Position numbers and translations under genes: made by a program
Part shown: in pieces, positions 1 through 10,400 of the stretch
Numbering within the stretch: position 1 is the stretch's first letter
Layout: each line of letters begins with the position of its first letter
Source of the DNA: Planctomycetaceae bacterium
GTDB taxonomy: Bacteria > Planctomycetota > Planctomycetia > Pirellulales > Thermoguttaceae
Direction: 5' to 3'
DNA length: 20,791 nt
Assembly: GCA_031287585.1 (NCBI GenBank)
Contig: JAITST010000388.1
Span: forward strand, 1-20,791
The notes under the pieces: model-generated
What the model was told of the DNA's origin: nothing
What the model saw: only the letters and a program-made list of their open reading frames with translations
Database searches by the model: none

Positions 1-1
1 G

Positions 2-103
2 TTACAAAAAGTTGGTCGTCTCACAATGGAGAATGACTACTTACGGTGTTGTTGGGAATACAGAAAAATCTGCGAAGTTCAGTTGAGCAAAAAAGTCGCT
101 TGA
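2..103 (+). pseudogene. IS3-family transposase OrfA, C-terminal tail (window-edge fragment)
   Basis: Reading from base 2, the frame encodes LQKVGRLTMENDYLRCCWEY and then stops at 101-103. The pattern 'L.K.GRLT.END.L' is the typical leucine-zipper end of IS3-family OrfA, the DNA-binding HTH subunit of the transposase. The frame runs off the left edge, so the HTH is not visible. It overlaps the OrfB frame in the -1 register, as in IS3 elements, and an A6G run at 89-95 sits inside the overlap, where IS3 elements place their -1 frameshift. Since OrfB is truncated, this is probably part of a dead element. OrfA identity rests on about 20 residues plus the OrfA/OrfB arrangement. Confidence 0.5.
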
Positions 104-390
104 TTGATACCGATGACAAGTTGTTCAACATCAATCAGCAATGCGAGTTGCTCGACGTGCCGCGTTCGTCGTTTTACTACGAACCGATTCCGTTGACCGC
201 CGCCGAACTTGAGTTGATGGAACGCTTTGAACGCTTCCATTTCGGCATTATAGCATATTACCAATTTGCAAACAAGACCAGTTTTTGGACGATTTATTGT
301 TTTACGGATGCTATGCAAGAATACAAGTCCCGTAGGGATGAAATGTCGGTTACAACGGTCATCACCGACATATCGTCCCTACTGGACTGA
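46..390 (+). pseudogene. IS3-family transposase OrfB, truncated (N-terminal fragment)
   Basis: The open frame contains INQQCELLDVPRSSFYYEPI, which closely fits the N-terminal HTH_21-type segment of IS3/IS150 OrfB ('.Q.ELL.v.RSS.YY.P'). After 'ELELMERFERFH' (about base 240) the family resemblance is lost. The integrase core (rve domain with its DDE residues) that should follow for about 200 residues is absent. The last 20 or so codons run through the palindromic element at 326-388 and are not transposase. The element was therefore cut at roughly 240-325 and the gene cannot encode an active transposase. The ATG at 46 is only the first in-frame start; in the live element OrfB would be made by frameshifting from OrfA. 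Confidence 0.7.
326..388. repeat. REP/MITE-like palindrome, 25-bp arms
   Basis: Bases 326-350 and 364-388 form an inverted repeat with 22 of 25 positions matching and a 13-nt loop at 351-363. The arm core is GTAGGGA(T/C)GA(A/T)ATGTCGGT. It abuts the IS3 remnant. A partial echo (ACCGATAT, 412-419) lies just beyond. I recall similar 'GTCCCGTAGGGACGA' type intergenic repeats near transposase fragments in environmental genomes, but cannot verify that here. It could act as a REP-like element or a bidirectional terminator for the convergent ends. Confidence 0.6.
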
Positions 391-514
391 ATTTTTTACC
401 ATTCGTTTTCTACCGATATCCCATGATTAGGCATCTTCTAAAACCTAACGACTCAAAGCAGCAAAACTCACCTTCAAAGAGATGCATTTACGGAGTAGGG
501 ATTCTTTGTCAACA

Positions 515-550
515 TATACTCAATAGTATACCTGTGAAAAACGACTTTTT
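515..550. repeat. Short palindrome plus repeat end shared with the 12.9-kb palindrome
   Basis: TATACT (515-520), CAAT, AGTATA (525-530) forms a 6-bp hairpin 24 nt downstream of the mutase stop. The flanking ACCTGTGAAAAACGACTT (530-547) closely matches ACCTGTAAAACGACTT at 12973-12988 and the reverse complement of the left outer end of that same palindrome (12895-12918). This suggests a half copy of a dispersed element. A role in 3'-end formation of the mutase transcript is possible but there is no T-run. Confidence 0.35.
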
Positions 551-574
551 GACTTTGCAACCGGCAACACATTT

Positions 575-1951
575 TCACTCGCCCAATATCGCTTCCGCTT
601 CGTCGCACAACTGGTTTGCTTTTGCCTCTGTTGGGGCTTCGGCTATTGTCCTTACTATCGGTTCGGTGTTACTTGCTCTTACCAATAGCCACGCGTCGTC
701 AAATTCTATTCTCAAACCGTCGAGACGGCTTTTCGATTTTCCTTTTATTTTCGTTTCTATTTTGTCTATCGCCTTCGCTATTTTTTCCGGCGGTAACTGC
801 ATTTTGCGTTTCACTATTGCGTAACTCGGTAACTCGCCCGCTAACTCGGCTGCCGTCGCTTCCCTTGCCGCCATCGCGTCGAGCAACATCGCCATTCCTA
901 CGAAACTATCGCGTACCATTCCTATCTTCGGGTCAATTGGACCGCCGTTACCTTCGCCGCCGAACGCCGCGTTTTTGTCTATCATCATATCTACCACGTT
1001 CGCCTCACCTACTGCCGAACGGTGACACTGTACTCCGTACTTCGCCGCGATGTCTTCTGTCATTCTGCTTGTCGCGTAATTTATTACCAACGCTCCTTTC
1101 ACACGTTTCGACGGATGTTTGCCGTTACATTGAGTTCGCAAGACGTGTTCGGCACAGATTGCTACGGTGTATTCTTCGCCGATGTAGCGTCCGCCCGCGT
1201 CGATGATTGCGAGACGGTCAGCGTCGGGGTCTTGGCAGAAAACAATGTCCGCGCCGAATCCGCATGCTTCTTTGCAAATGCTTGTTAAGTTGTTTTCAGT
1301 CGGTTCGGGCGTGTGTTCAAACTTGCCGTCTGCTGTTGCGCCGATAACCTCAAACCGGCATCTGAGTTCGGCGAGCAGAAGTTGCCCGAGTGTGCTGCCC
1401 GCACCGCGATTGGAATCAAGAACGACTTTGAAGTTTTTCGCACGGATTGCGTCGGCATCAACTGACGCGAGAACAGCATCAAGATGTTGACGGAACACGT
1501 CGGGCAAACATGCGGAACGGTTCCCGATTTCGTCGTGTTTTTTCCACGATGTTGCGTTTGAGTTGTAACGTTCTAACACGGCGGCACCAGCGGTTTTCGG
1601 GATAACGCGACCTGATTCGGAAAATAGTTTGATACCGTTGTACTGAGCGGGATTGTGACTTGCGGTGATTTGCAAGCCGCCCGCCGCACCGAGTTTACGG
1701 ACAATGATACCGGTGGTAGGTGTTGCCGCGACACCGGCATCAATAGTTGAACGACCGCAGGCATTGAGTGCGGAGTGAATCGCGTCGGCAATAAATTTAC
1801 CGGAGCCGCGACCATCGCGGGTTATAATGAACGCGCCGGAAGCAGCGGTTTCGTGTGAAAAAGCACTTGCGTAACGCATAGCAACATCAGGCGTAAGAGT
1901 TTCGCCAATGGTACCGCGAAGACCGGAAACGGTAATAATTAAGTCTGACAT
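575..1951 (-). CDS. glmM: Phosphohexomutase, GlmM-type (phosphoglucosamine mutase / phosphomannomutase family)
   Basis: This 458-residue alpha-D-phosphohexomutase moves phosphate between C6 and C1 of a hexose phosphate. All four active-site loops are present: the phosphoserine loop TASHNP (Ser98), the Mg-binding loop DPDADR (241-246), the sugar-specificity loop GGEGNGG (331-337) and the phosphate-binding loop RASNTEP (425-431). The GEGNGG form is the one found in archaeal-type GlmM and planctomycete homologues, rather than GEMSGH of PMM/PGM, so glucosamine-6-phosphate as substrate (UDP-GlcNAc supply for the envelope) is the best guess; phosphomannose is the alternative. Length is normal for the family. 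The ATG at 1949-1951 has no clear Shine-Dalgarno sequence, but the protein begins exactly where the family does (ITVSGLRGTIG). It is the last gene of the minus-strand series, 298 nt after the glycosyltransferase. Confidence 0.93.
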   Translation of the reverse strand: MSDLIITVSGLRGTIGETLTPDVAMRYASAFSHETAASGAFIITRDGRGSGKFIADAIHSALNACGRSTIDAGVAATPTTGIIVRKLGAAGGLQITASHNPAQYNGIKLFSESGRVIPKTAGAAVLERYNSNATSWKKHDEIGNRSACLPDVFRQHLDAVLASVDADAIRAKNFKVVLDSNRGAGSTLGQLLLAELRCRFEVIGATADGKFEHTPEPTENNLTSICKEACGFGADIVFCQDPDADRLAIIDAGGRYIGEEYTVAICAEHVLRTQCNGKHPSKRVKGALVINYATSRMTEDIAAKYGVQCHRSAVGEANVVDMMIDKNAAFGGEGNGGPIDPKIGMVRDSFVGMAMLLDAMAAREATAAELAGELPSYAIVKRKMQLPPEKIAKAIDKIETKIKGKSKSRLDGLRIEFDDAWLLVRASNTEPIVRTIAEAPTEAKANQLCDEAEAILGE

Positions 1952-2249
1952 AGTAGTTTCAGTTTTTAGCAGTTAGTTTGTCGTAAACAGAAAAGCGAGA
2001 CGAAAGAGTCATTTTACAGTATTTAGACTGAACATAACAGATCCGAACATAAACCCGTTGGCTGAAGCCAACAGCAATGTTATTTGTTATTTATTGCCAT
2101 CGGCTTCTGCCGACGGAGACGGTGTCGATGTCGTTTTACACTGCCTTTTCGCGGCGAAGGAATATCCATAAACGGCTAAAACATTACAACGCTGCGTCAC
2201 CGCCTACTATCGTGAATCGGCTTACTGTTTGTACGACACGATTACCATC
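1952..2249 (-). other. Spacer upstream of the mutase gene
   Basis: No gene is supported here. It holds two hairpins (annotated separately) and, nearer the mutase, a TAAAAT hexamer on the minus strand at 2016-2011 that could be a -10 box. I see no convincing -35 at 16-18 nt. Confidence 0.4.
2057..2113. repeat. Paired REP-like hairpins (BIME-like)
   Basis: GTTGGCT (2057-2063), GA, AGCCAAC (2066-2072) is a perfect 7-bp hairpin. TCGGC (2100-2104), TTCT, GCCGA (2109-2113) is a second one 27 nt away. The two units are also roughly inverted copies of each other (about 16 of 22 positions), so the whole could fold as one long stem. Neither strand has a T-run after the stem, so this is not a canonical intrinsic terminator. 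It more resembles a REP/BIME element between the two genes. Confidence 0.5.
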
Positions 2250-3980
2250 TCACTGATTATGATTAGAAATAAATTTTTCCATTGCCGCGAGTGGAGATAG
2301 TTCTATTAATTCTTTCAGAGCGGCGGCGTGAGTTAATTCTCCCTCTTTCACACCTAACACCGCAAGGGCGATTTCCTTGTCTTGCGATTGGTTTGCCGCT
2401 TGTACCGTTTGCGTCATCATTTGAATCGGCATTGAAGTCTCCGCCTTCACCAGCCCTAACGCTTCCATTTGTTTTTCCTGAATCTCTTTTAACGTTTCCT
2501 CAAAATGTTCTGGATTGTCCGCCGCGTATAAGTATGAACGCGCTTCGATGTTGCTTGGCTCTGCTGTACACCAATCGTTGAGTACCGGCATTGCCTCGCT
2601 AACACGTTTCGTTGCCAACAACGATAACGCATACCAACGTAAACAAATCGGTGAACGGCAGCCAGAGAGATACAACGACTCGAGCGGCAATATCGCCGCG
2701 TCCCACGCTCCCGCCGCCGCACGGCACGCTCCCGTTATCACGTCCCGCATTGTCTCACGCGTATCGTCGTTCCATATTATTGACACCAATTGTTGCGCAC
2801 GGTTTTCGAGTCCCATCGCAATATACAGGTCGAGTAAACGCAACGCTAACGGCAAACGGTCTTCAACTTCGTTCAGATTCATTTCCAGTGTCTTCGCGGC
2901 GAGACGATGATTACCGGTCAAACAATACGACGTTGTCAACGCCAGCACCGCGACCTCGCGAATATGCCGCCGATGCCAAACATCATACGCAATTTGTCCG
3001 TAACTCAACGCCGTTTCAAGTGCGCGTATCGCCAAGTCCTGATGTTTGTTCCGCTGTAAGTGCAAGCCGAGACTCGTTAGCAACTGAAAATCCAACTTGA
3101 AAACCTGAATCGCGTCAACCAACATATTGCTCTGTTCATCAGTTCGCGGCGGCAACATCGCGTAACTTTCGTTGATTCGATAAACCGCTTCCAACTGCAA
3201 GTTACGATGAATCGAGTTGTGGAAAATGTATAACAAATCCTCACGAGCGGCGGCAAAGGTTTGTAGTTCGATATTCGCAATTCCGCGTTGCAAACGTTGT
3301 TCGTCTGTAATCGGTTCACCTAGTTTCTCCTGCACTTTGAGTATCGCAATCGTCTCGTTTGCCCGACGAATTACCTCACGATTGTTGTCTAACTGACGTA
3401 CAATCTGAACACGTCCCGGCGCGGCGGCAAGTGAAATTTCGTTAGCATTGAGCGACGCGAACGCCGACTCGCAAATACGTCCCCGATACCTTATGTTTCT
3501 GTACAGCGGCAACAAACGTAATTCGAGTGTTTCTTCGTCACGTTCGTTTTTAACTCCTTCGAGCGAATCACCAGCGATAAATTGCCCGTACTCTTGTGAC
3601 GACAGATAACAACGATGTAAAACAAGCACGTATGCTTGTGACATGTTGCGTTCGTTTGTGAAGAAGTTATCAAACTCTTTACGTGTAACGTCGTCGAAAC
3701 GTTCGTTCGGTGAGAGCCACAGAATCCAGTCGGCGACACCGCTTGCCTCGACGTATTCCATCAATTGGTTTCTGATTTCGGAATAGTTGTTGTTCCATGC
3801 AACCTTGACGACGGTCGCGCCGCAACGTGCCGCGACAGAATATGAATTGTCGCTCGAATCGACATCAATGACGAATACGTGTTTGGTGAGTTTATTGGCT
3901 TCGTGAATAACTGCTTCCAATCGCGGGGCATCGTTACGGGCAATGATACCGACAGCAAGACGCGGCAATGTTTTTGACAT
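2250..3980 (-). CDS. GT2-like glycosyltransferase with TPR-type helical C-terminal region
   Basis: Taking the ATG at 3980 gives 576 residues. The N-terminus is a GT-A fold of the GT2 family: LAVGIIARNDAPRLE (8-22), then VFVIDVDSSDNS (35-46, nucleotide-binding Asp residues), then AWNNNYSEIRNQ (61-72). From about residue 160 the protein is a long run of helical, TPR-like repeats ('LGLHLQRNKHQDLAIRALET', 'ALSLLATKRVSEAMPVLNDW'). This layout matches GT2-plus-TPR proteins in many bacteria, which often modify proteins or surface glycans. The position where relatives have LDADE reads LSPNER (89-94), so the metal-binding Asp pair is missing and activity is uncertain. The frame extends 14 codons upstream to a GTG at 4022, but the family starts at the later ATG. 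No strong ribosome binding site is seen. The substrate is unknown. Confidence 0.75.
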   Translation of the reverse strand: MSKTLPRLAVGIIARNDAPRLEAVIHEANKLTKHVFVIDVDSSDNSYSVAARCGATVVKVAWNNNYSEIRNQLMEYVEASGVADWILWLSPNERFDDVTRKEFDNFFTNERNMSQAYVLVLHRCYLSSQEYGQFIAGDSLEGVKNERDEETLELRLLPLYRNIRYRGRICESAFASLNANEISLAAAPGRVQIVRQLDNNREVIRRANETIAILKVQEKLGEPITDEQRLQRGIANIELQTFAAAREDLLYIFHNSIHRNLQLEAVYRINESYAMLPPRTDEQSNMLVDAIQVFKLDFQLLTSLGLHLQRNKHQDLAIRALETALSYGQIAYDVWHRRHIREVAVLALTTSYCLTGNHRLAAKTLEMNLNEVEDRLPLALRLLDLYIAMGLENRAQQLVSIIWNDDTRETMRDVITGACRAAAGAWDAAILPLESLYLSGCRSPICLRWYALSLLATKRVSEAMPVLNDWCTAEPSNIEARSYLYAADNPEHFEETLKEIQEKQMEALGLVKAETSMPIQMMTQTVQAANQSQDKEIALAVLGVKEGELTHAAALKELIELSPLAAMEKFISNHNQ

Positions 3981-4430
3981 AATAGTTTGCGAGTGTGAGT
4001 TAGTAGTTCGTAAAGTTGACACATATTGTTTATCTTGACAGCGTTAAACACCAACGCCCGTCAATTCATCGGCTACTCACAAACCAAAGTATTGTAACTA
4101 AATCAACAACGGAGAGTTTTGCTTGTTTCAAAGATTATTGATGTAACGATGAGGGAAAGAAGGTTGAATGTGGAAGATGGGAAAAGGAAGTTATTTTACT
4201 TGGCAACTTCCATACTGAACACGATTGAAAATTGTTTGTGTCGTGATGTATTCATAACCAAACATACATTGATAAACAAATGATACTCCCTTGCTTATCA
4301 ATGAATTTGTGGATATACAAAATTATTAACCATTCACGGACAAAGTAACACTCCTCACAAATTGGCACCAAAATCTGACGGTTTAAGTGCCTTTCAAAGA
4401 TATGGACAAGGATGCCAATTGCGGCTTCCA
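3981..4430. other. Spacer between autotransporter and glycosyltransferase genes
   Basis: No intact gene is supported. It contains a short minus-strand frame with weak histidine-kinase resemblance (4252-4440, separate entry) and two small inverted repeats. One is GGAAGTT/AACTTCC (4186-4192 / 4205-4211); the other is CATTGATAA/TTATCAATG (4267-4275 / 4295-4303, perfect 9 bp, 19-nt loop). Neither is followed by a T-run on the minus strand. The base composition is visibly more AT-rich than the flanking genes. Confidence 0.45.
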
Positions 4431-4440
4431 TTACCATTTT
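4252..4440 (-). pseudogene. Possible decayed fragment of a PF06580-type histidine kinase
   Basis: A frame starting inside the end of the autotransporter gene encodes IFERHLNRQILVPICEEC and YFVREWLIILYIHKFIDK. Its spacing and character recall the segment after the phospho-His in LytS/YesM-type sensor kinases ('LLRYSL....LVPL.EEL..VR.YL.IQ..RF.D'). The phospho-His region and the ATP-binding domain are absent and no other frame continues it. It could equally be chance resemblance in non-coding DNA. If real, it is a leftover from a gene once located downstream of the autotransporter. Confidence 0.22.
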
Positions 4441-7400
4441 TGAACCAGTGCCAGCCACACCGCGTTGTTCGTCATTCTTTGCGACGCGAACAAATCGTAG
4501 TGAATCGCCAACTGGCGTGTCTTCTGGACATTCAGATTCCAGTAGTTTCCGAAGCCCAACGTTATGTATCCCGCTCCCGGATCGCTGCCGTTTACTGTAA
4601 TTGATGACATCTGGTTTCCGACGTTGACAAACCGCATCTTTGTTTGCGGTGATTCGTCACCAAATAACGTTACACCGACAAACATCTGAAACCACAACGA
4701 TGTCAAATCTGTTTGTGCTAACTCAATACGCCCGCCAGCGCGAACATTGAACCTACCGTAGTACGAATGCTCGTAACTTCCCGCGAGTAACGATTGCGGG
4801 TCGCTGCTTACTTCGTTGTGACCGTTTACTCCGCTAATCGACCAGTCAACCGCGGCAATCGGACGAACTACGCCCCAGTCCCACGTAAACGGTGTTCCAA
4901 ATTCAAGCGTCGTATTGAACGAATGTCCTTCGTATTCCGACGAAAAATATGTTGGAGCCGAAACGAGTACCGCATTGTCAATGACACGCCGCGTGCTATA
5001 TGTCTGGAAACCGACACCGCCGTAAGCCTTAATCTCAAGCCGTTGTAACGTTGTCATACCGCCGTAAACACCAACTTGGAAATCATGCGCATCTGTGCTG
5101 TCACTACCGCTTGTCAACTTCGGATTTGAATAACCGAAGAACAAACCAGCAACCGAAGCCGTTGTCCACTTGCGGTCAAGTCCGAGCATCAAACCCGGTC
5201 GTTGAATACGGTATCCGCGAGCGTTACCGTCACCCAACATCGACATTTCCGAGTATGTCGAATCGAACCAGAAATTATGGCGTGTCTGTCCGTAACGCGG
5301 TAGGTCGGTCAGATTGTACGGGTCAAGTTGAATCCGGTCAACAACCGGACGCGCAACGTCCCACATTCCGAGCATCGGCGTGTTCGCGTGAATATCACCA
5401 GCCATTTCTGACTCCGCCGCGTGCATCTCGTGACGTGACAAATTTCGCAAACCTTGTATTATGTAACGATAATCACTACGCAAATTATCGTCGTGAATAA
5501 TACTCTCAAGTCCGCGAGCGACCGCGTTCTGATTTTTCGTGCCGCCGCCAAAGGTGAAGTCGCCGCGAACCAACGCTAGCGAAACTTTATTGTTACCTTC
5601 ATAGTAAAGTTCCGCTTTATAGCCAATTCCGTCCGCTAGTGTTGACAAGCCGCTGATTTCGGTACCGTTGAAACGTGTATCGCGGAAGTTACCGATGAAA
5701 ATTCCATCGTAAACGTACTGGTTTGCGGTAAAGTCAGTCGAGCCGGTAACGGAAACACTGATAGTTCCGCCCGACAAATCCGCTCTGCCAGCAACACCGG
5801 TAATCTCAACTTTGTCAAAATTCATATCAGACGAAACTTGTACGTCATACACCGAACCAGTCCCGAACTTGACTTCGCCCGTGACTTCTAGTTTACCAAA
5901 CTCTTCACCGCCCGGCGCGAGAAAAACGTACTTTCCAGCCCCATCGCTCTTCAAATCAATCGAGCCGATTTTTGCCGCCGACGAATTTCCACTCGCCTCG
6001 AATAACGTCAAACTATCTTTCGTCGAAAATATCGTACCGTTTCCACGCACTTCGACTGCCGACCCCGCTATGTTACCGTTCAATTGCAACTCGCCGGCAT
6101 TCACTTCCGTCTTGCCAGTGTAACTGTGAGTACCAATCAACTCCAACACCGCGTTACCACTCTTAACCAATCTGCCGGCACCGCTGATTGTGTTCGACAC
6201 AACACCGTTATCGGCAATGTTAAATTCAAGTACGCCGTTATTCAAAACGCTGCCTGTGCCGATTGATTCAACATACTCGGCAACGATACGTCCGCCTTTG
6301 ATTTCAGTTCCGCCGCTGTACGAATTTTTTTCTGTGAGTACCAATGTTCCGACACCATCCTTGGTTAACTTTTTACCGACCCAAAGGTTGCTGTTTGCGC
6401 CGACATCTTTAAGTTCACCAACTCTAACCTCACCGAGTTCGTCGGTAACATTGAACGTACCGTGTGCAAAACCGTTCGACGCATACCACGCTAAACCATA
6501 ATTGACAACGTAATCCGCGCCGTTGTTTGAATTGTCATCGACCCACGAATTATCGCCATGTGCCGTGATGTTAGTCGCGAGAACGATGAACGAGTTTTCG
6601 TTGAACTGACCAAGTTGGTATGAAAGTCCGCCAAAGGTAACGTTGTCGAAGATACCGCCAAGGAAATCGTTATCTACAATTATGTTCCCGTGATCGTCAA
6701 CATCGGTTTTATAAATACCGTCTTCCGCGTGAATGATTACCAATTCGCTTCGACCTTGCGGAGCGTTTACATCATCAGGAACACTCAACGATGTAACGTC
6801 ACGAATGTTTATATTCAGCGTTGCACCTTTCTCAACTAACACACTATTTTCTGAAACTAACTGTGGTTTGTACTTCTGCACATTGCCGTCATACAAACTA
6901 TTCAGACTGTTACTAATCGTAACTGTAAATGTACCGTTTTTGCGGATTGATACATCCTGTTTCACGGTAGCGGTTGCGTTATTAACAACTTCCAGCGTGG
7001 CTTTATCGTCCGCGATACTATTCGTTGTTCCGTTGTTACCAACAATTATATTGTCAACAACAAAACTTTTGCCGACATTGCTTGAAACCGCCAACGCGCC
7101 CGCACCAATATAAACGTTACCGCCGTTATTTGTGTTGTCCGTTAAGTTGACATTCCCCGCAACAAGTACACGTCCCAAACCGCTTTTTGAAATGTTACCA
7201 ACCGTACCGTTGTAACCTTCAACATCGTTTGCAAACGTTGCGTTACTTGCGGACGTGTCAAAGAAAAATTCAAGTGTGCCGGTATCTTTTACACCAACGA
7301 TACCAGTACCAAGTCCGGCGGCGTTGGCTATTGCGAGTGTGCCATTGACGATTTCCGTACTGTAATACTCATTCAACGCGGTATATGTATTCTTTCCGCC

Positions 7401-10400
7401 AAGTATCAACCTGCCTTTGCCTTCTTTTCTGATGATACCGTTACCGCCGATAGTACCGTCGTATCGTGTTTCCGCAAACTCTGTACCGAGAATAGTTTCA
7501 ATGGTCAAAACATTATCCAAAGCGGACATTCCTTCGGTCTCAAAGTTAATCTTCGACGACGAAACACCTCTAAGCGATTGAATACGCTGGTTGGTATTCG
7601 CAAGGTCAAGAACCGAAGTATCATTCAATTCCAAAACTGAACTGGATTGCAACGTGAAGCCGTTTCCGTCGGTCAGTTTTAACGTTCCTTTGTTGACAGT
7701 CGTTTTACCGGTATATCCATTTTCGATAGCGAATACTAATACACCAGTTCCGGTCTTCGTCAAGTTGCCCACTTCACCAACCGCATCGCCAATCACTTGG
7801 CTAATAGTCAACTGATGTTTGTTCTGAATATCAAACGTACCTCCGTTGGAAGTAAGAACAATGTCACCGTTAATCGCGGCGGTATTAGCATTCGCAGCTG
7901 GTACCGTATTACCCGAAACTTCAATGACACCGCCATCAAGCGTAATAAGTTCGCCGCCTAGTTGTGTGTTAAGTTCCAAAGCAACGATTCCGTTCGACGA
8001 TATGTTGAGCAAACCAATGCCATCTGTGCCGTTAACACCATACGAAGCCGAGTTGGTATCTTCATACTTCAACACAAAACGCCCTTTGTTGACGTTAGTC
8101 GTACCTTCATACAACGAAACACCTGTGTTAGTCAAACCGTTTCTGCTGGTTCCCCATAACTCGACTGTACCTTTACCCTCAATGTTGATAACGGAATCAA
8201 CGACACCGGTAATCTGGTCGTAAAACTTAACGTATGCACCGTCGGCTGGCGTGATATTCAGTACGCCGTCAGAAGCCATATAAACTGCGTTGCTTTTATT
8301 GCCGTTCGTGTCTTTATTTCCATCAAATACAATCGTGTAGTTCTTCGCCGGCGCGAGGTTGACCGTCGAATGATTTCTGCCGTCGGCGGGAGAGGTCGGA
8401 TGTTCTGGGTCTGGTTCAACGTAAACAGTGGAGCCGCCAATGTACATTGCACCGCCGAGATCCGCCGCCGTGTTACCAATAAACTCTGCGGCTTGGTTGA
8501 ACGTAATAACAGCACCAGTATCAACGTACAACGCACCGCCATCGTGTCCCGCATTGTTTCCCTTGAACGTTGCGAGATTTTTGAACGTGATGAGTGAATT
8601 GTTCTTTGCGTTGATAGCACCGCCATCTCGTCCCGCGATATTTTCTATGAAACCTAGTTCCGGGAAGTCAACACCATCGTAATCCTTCAAATTGGTCTTG
8701 CCGCCAGCAGCACCGAGGAACGTCAACGTCGAGTTATCAGAAATAATCGCACCGCCGTCACGTGTTGCTTTGTTTTCCCTGAATACAACCGGTGTTCCCT
8801 CACCAAAGTTAAACGTCGCCCCGCTCGCCAAGTCGCGATAGTAATACACCACAAACTTGTTATCAACATGTTCAGTCTGAACATCACGCCCTTGATACTT
8901 TCCGTCCACAACTTCATGCGACAAAACGCCCGGAATGATAATTTTCTCTCTAAACCTATCCGTATTGACATTGTCAGTTCGCGGAAGTCCAGCCGCAATC
9001 GCTCCTCCGTCCGCCTCTACTTTTGCCGTATCCTCCGCCGCTAAGTTACGAGTGAACTCGATAATACCCTGCGACGCAACAAAATTAAGGATGCTCTCAT
9101 ACGACGCAACAATCGAACCGCCGTTACCGCGTGTATTACCATCTGAAATGATGTATGTATCCAACGCGTTCCCATCATTGCCAACAAACCGGGTTGTACC
9201 AGTGAACGAAATCTCCGACTGACGTTCCGCGAGAATCGCGCCTGCTTGTGTTGCCGACTTGTTATCAATAAATCTCGTTTCACGCTGCGTACCGGCATTG
9301 AAGTTTAGAATCGCCTTGTCCGCATAAATCGCACCGCCGCCGTCGGGAGGCACAATGTCGCCGCCGCGATCTGTGGTCAGACGCGCGTAGTCGGTCATCG
9401 TGAAGTTGTCCTTAAAGATAGTTTCACCTTCAAATTCAAACGTTGTCCAGTTATCCTTGTTTGACGTTACGTTAGATGTACGGGCAAAAATCGCACCGCC
9501 AAGTTGGTCGCCCCAATTCCCTACAAACGCGACAACACGGCTCTCACCACCCGAACCAATCGACAAACCGGAATTGAAGTACAACTTCGTCGGACTATCA
9601 GACTTCGGTAAAATCGTGCTGTAATAGTCATCATCAGCCCCAATCGCACCGCCGAACATCGCGTAGTTGTAAGCGAAAACCGAACTGGTGGGATTGACTT
9701 TGGTACCGATAAAATGTTCGTGATTAATACTGTGATTAACGTCGTCGCCAGTACCAAAGTACATAGTAGAGCCATTACCAGCGTAAATCGCACCACCTTT
9801 ACCCAGCAAGTCGGCATTACGTCCCGTACTCGCTCTGTTACCGTAAAATTCAACATCGGCAATAAACGACATCTGCGTACTAGACAACGCAATTGCACCG
9901 CCATCACCGGAGGCAATGTTACCGTTCCTGACAAAGTTGTATATTTCGGATGAGGTAGTATATCCTTTTAGGCGTTGCGCACGTCCATAGTCATCGTTGC
10001 TAAGCGAAGCATCATCCTTGTTTGCCCAATCACGAACCGCAATAATTGTGTTAATGGAACCATTGGGAAACAACATTCCATTCGTTTTGAACGAATTTAA
10101 GTCGATTGTTCCGTAATTACTTGTTACAGGCAATATACGCAAGCCAAATTGTCCGTCTAATCCTGTCGCAGTACCGTCATCACCTATCCACTGAGATTTC
10201 CAATAGTATATGCCGTTCAAAGCCAAACCTAAACTCGCCATCTCTGTATTGGCTTCCTGATTCAAATTTAATGTTAGCCCGTATGCTGTTATAGCAATCG
10301 AATGATTTGCGGCGGTATAACCAAATTTCCCTTCTCCAAATTTACTTGGCATATCAAAGTGAAACAACGAATCGTGCGCAAAAATCGCACCGCCAGCCGC

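Noticed and set aside
423..824. Plus-strand frame with hydrophobic stretches that could look like a membrane protein
   Set aside because: More than half overlaps the mutase gene in antisense and the apparent membrane segments come from that overlap.
616..1206. Plus-strand open frame of 196 codons opposite the phosphohexomutase
   Set aside because: Low-complexity Leu/Arg/Ser translation antisense to a gene with all four active-site loops; a shadow frame.
3981..4022. GTG start extending the glycosyltransferase by 14 codons
   Set aside because: The extension (STLRTTNSHSQTI) has no family resemblance; the ATG at 3980 leads directly into the GT2 fold.
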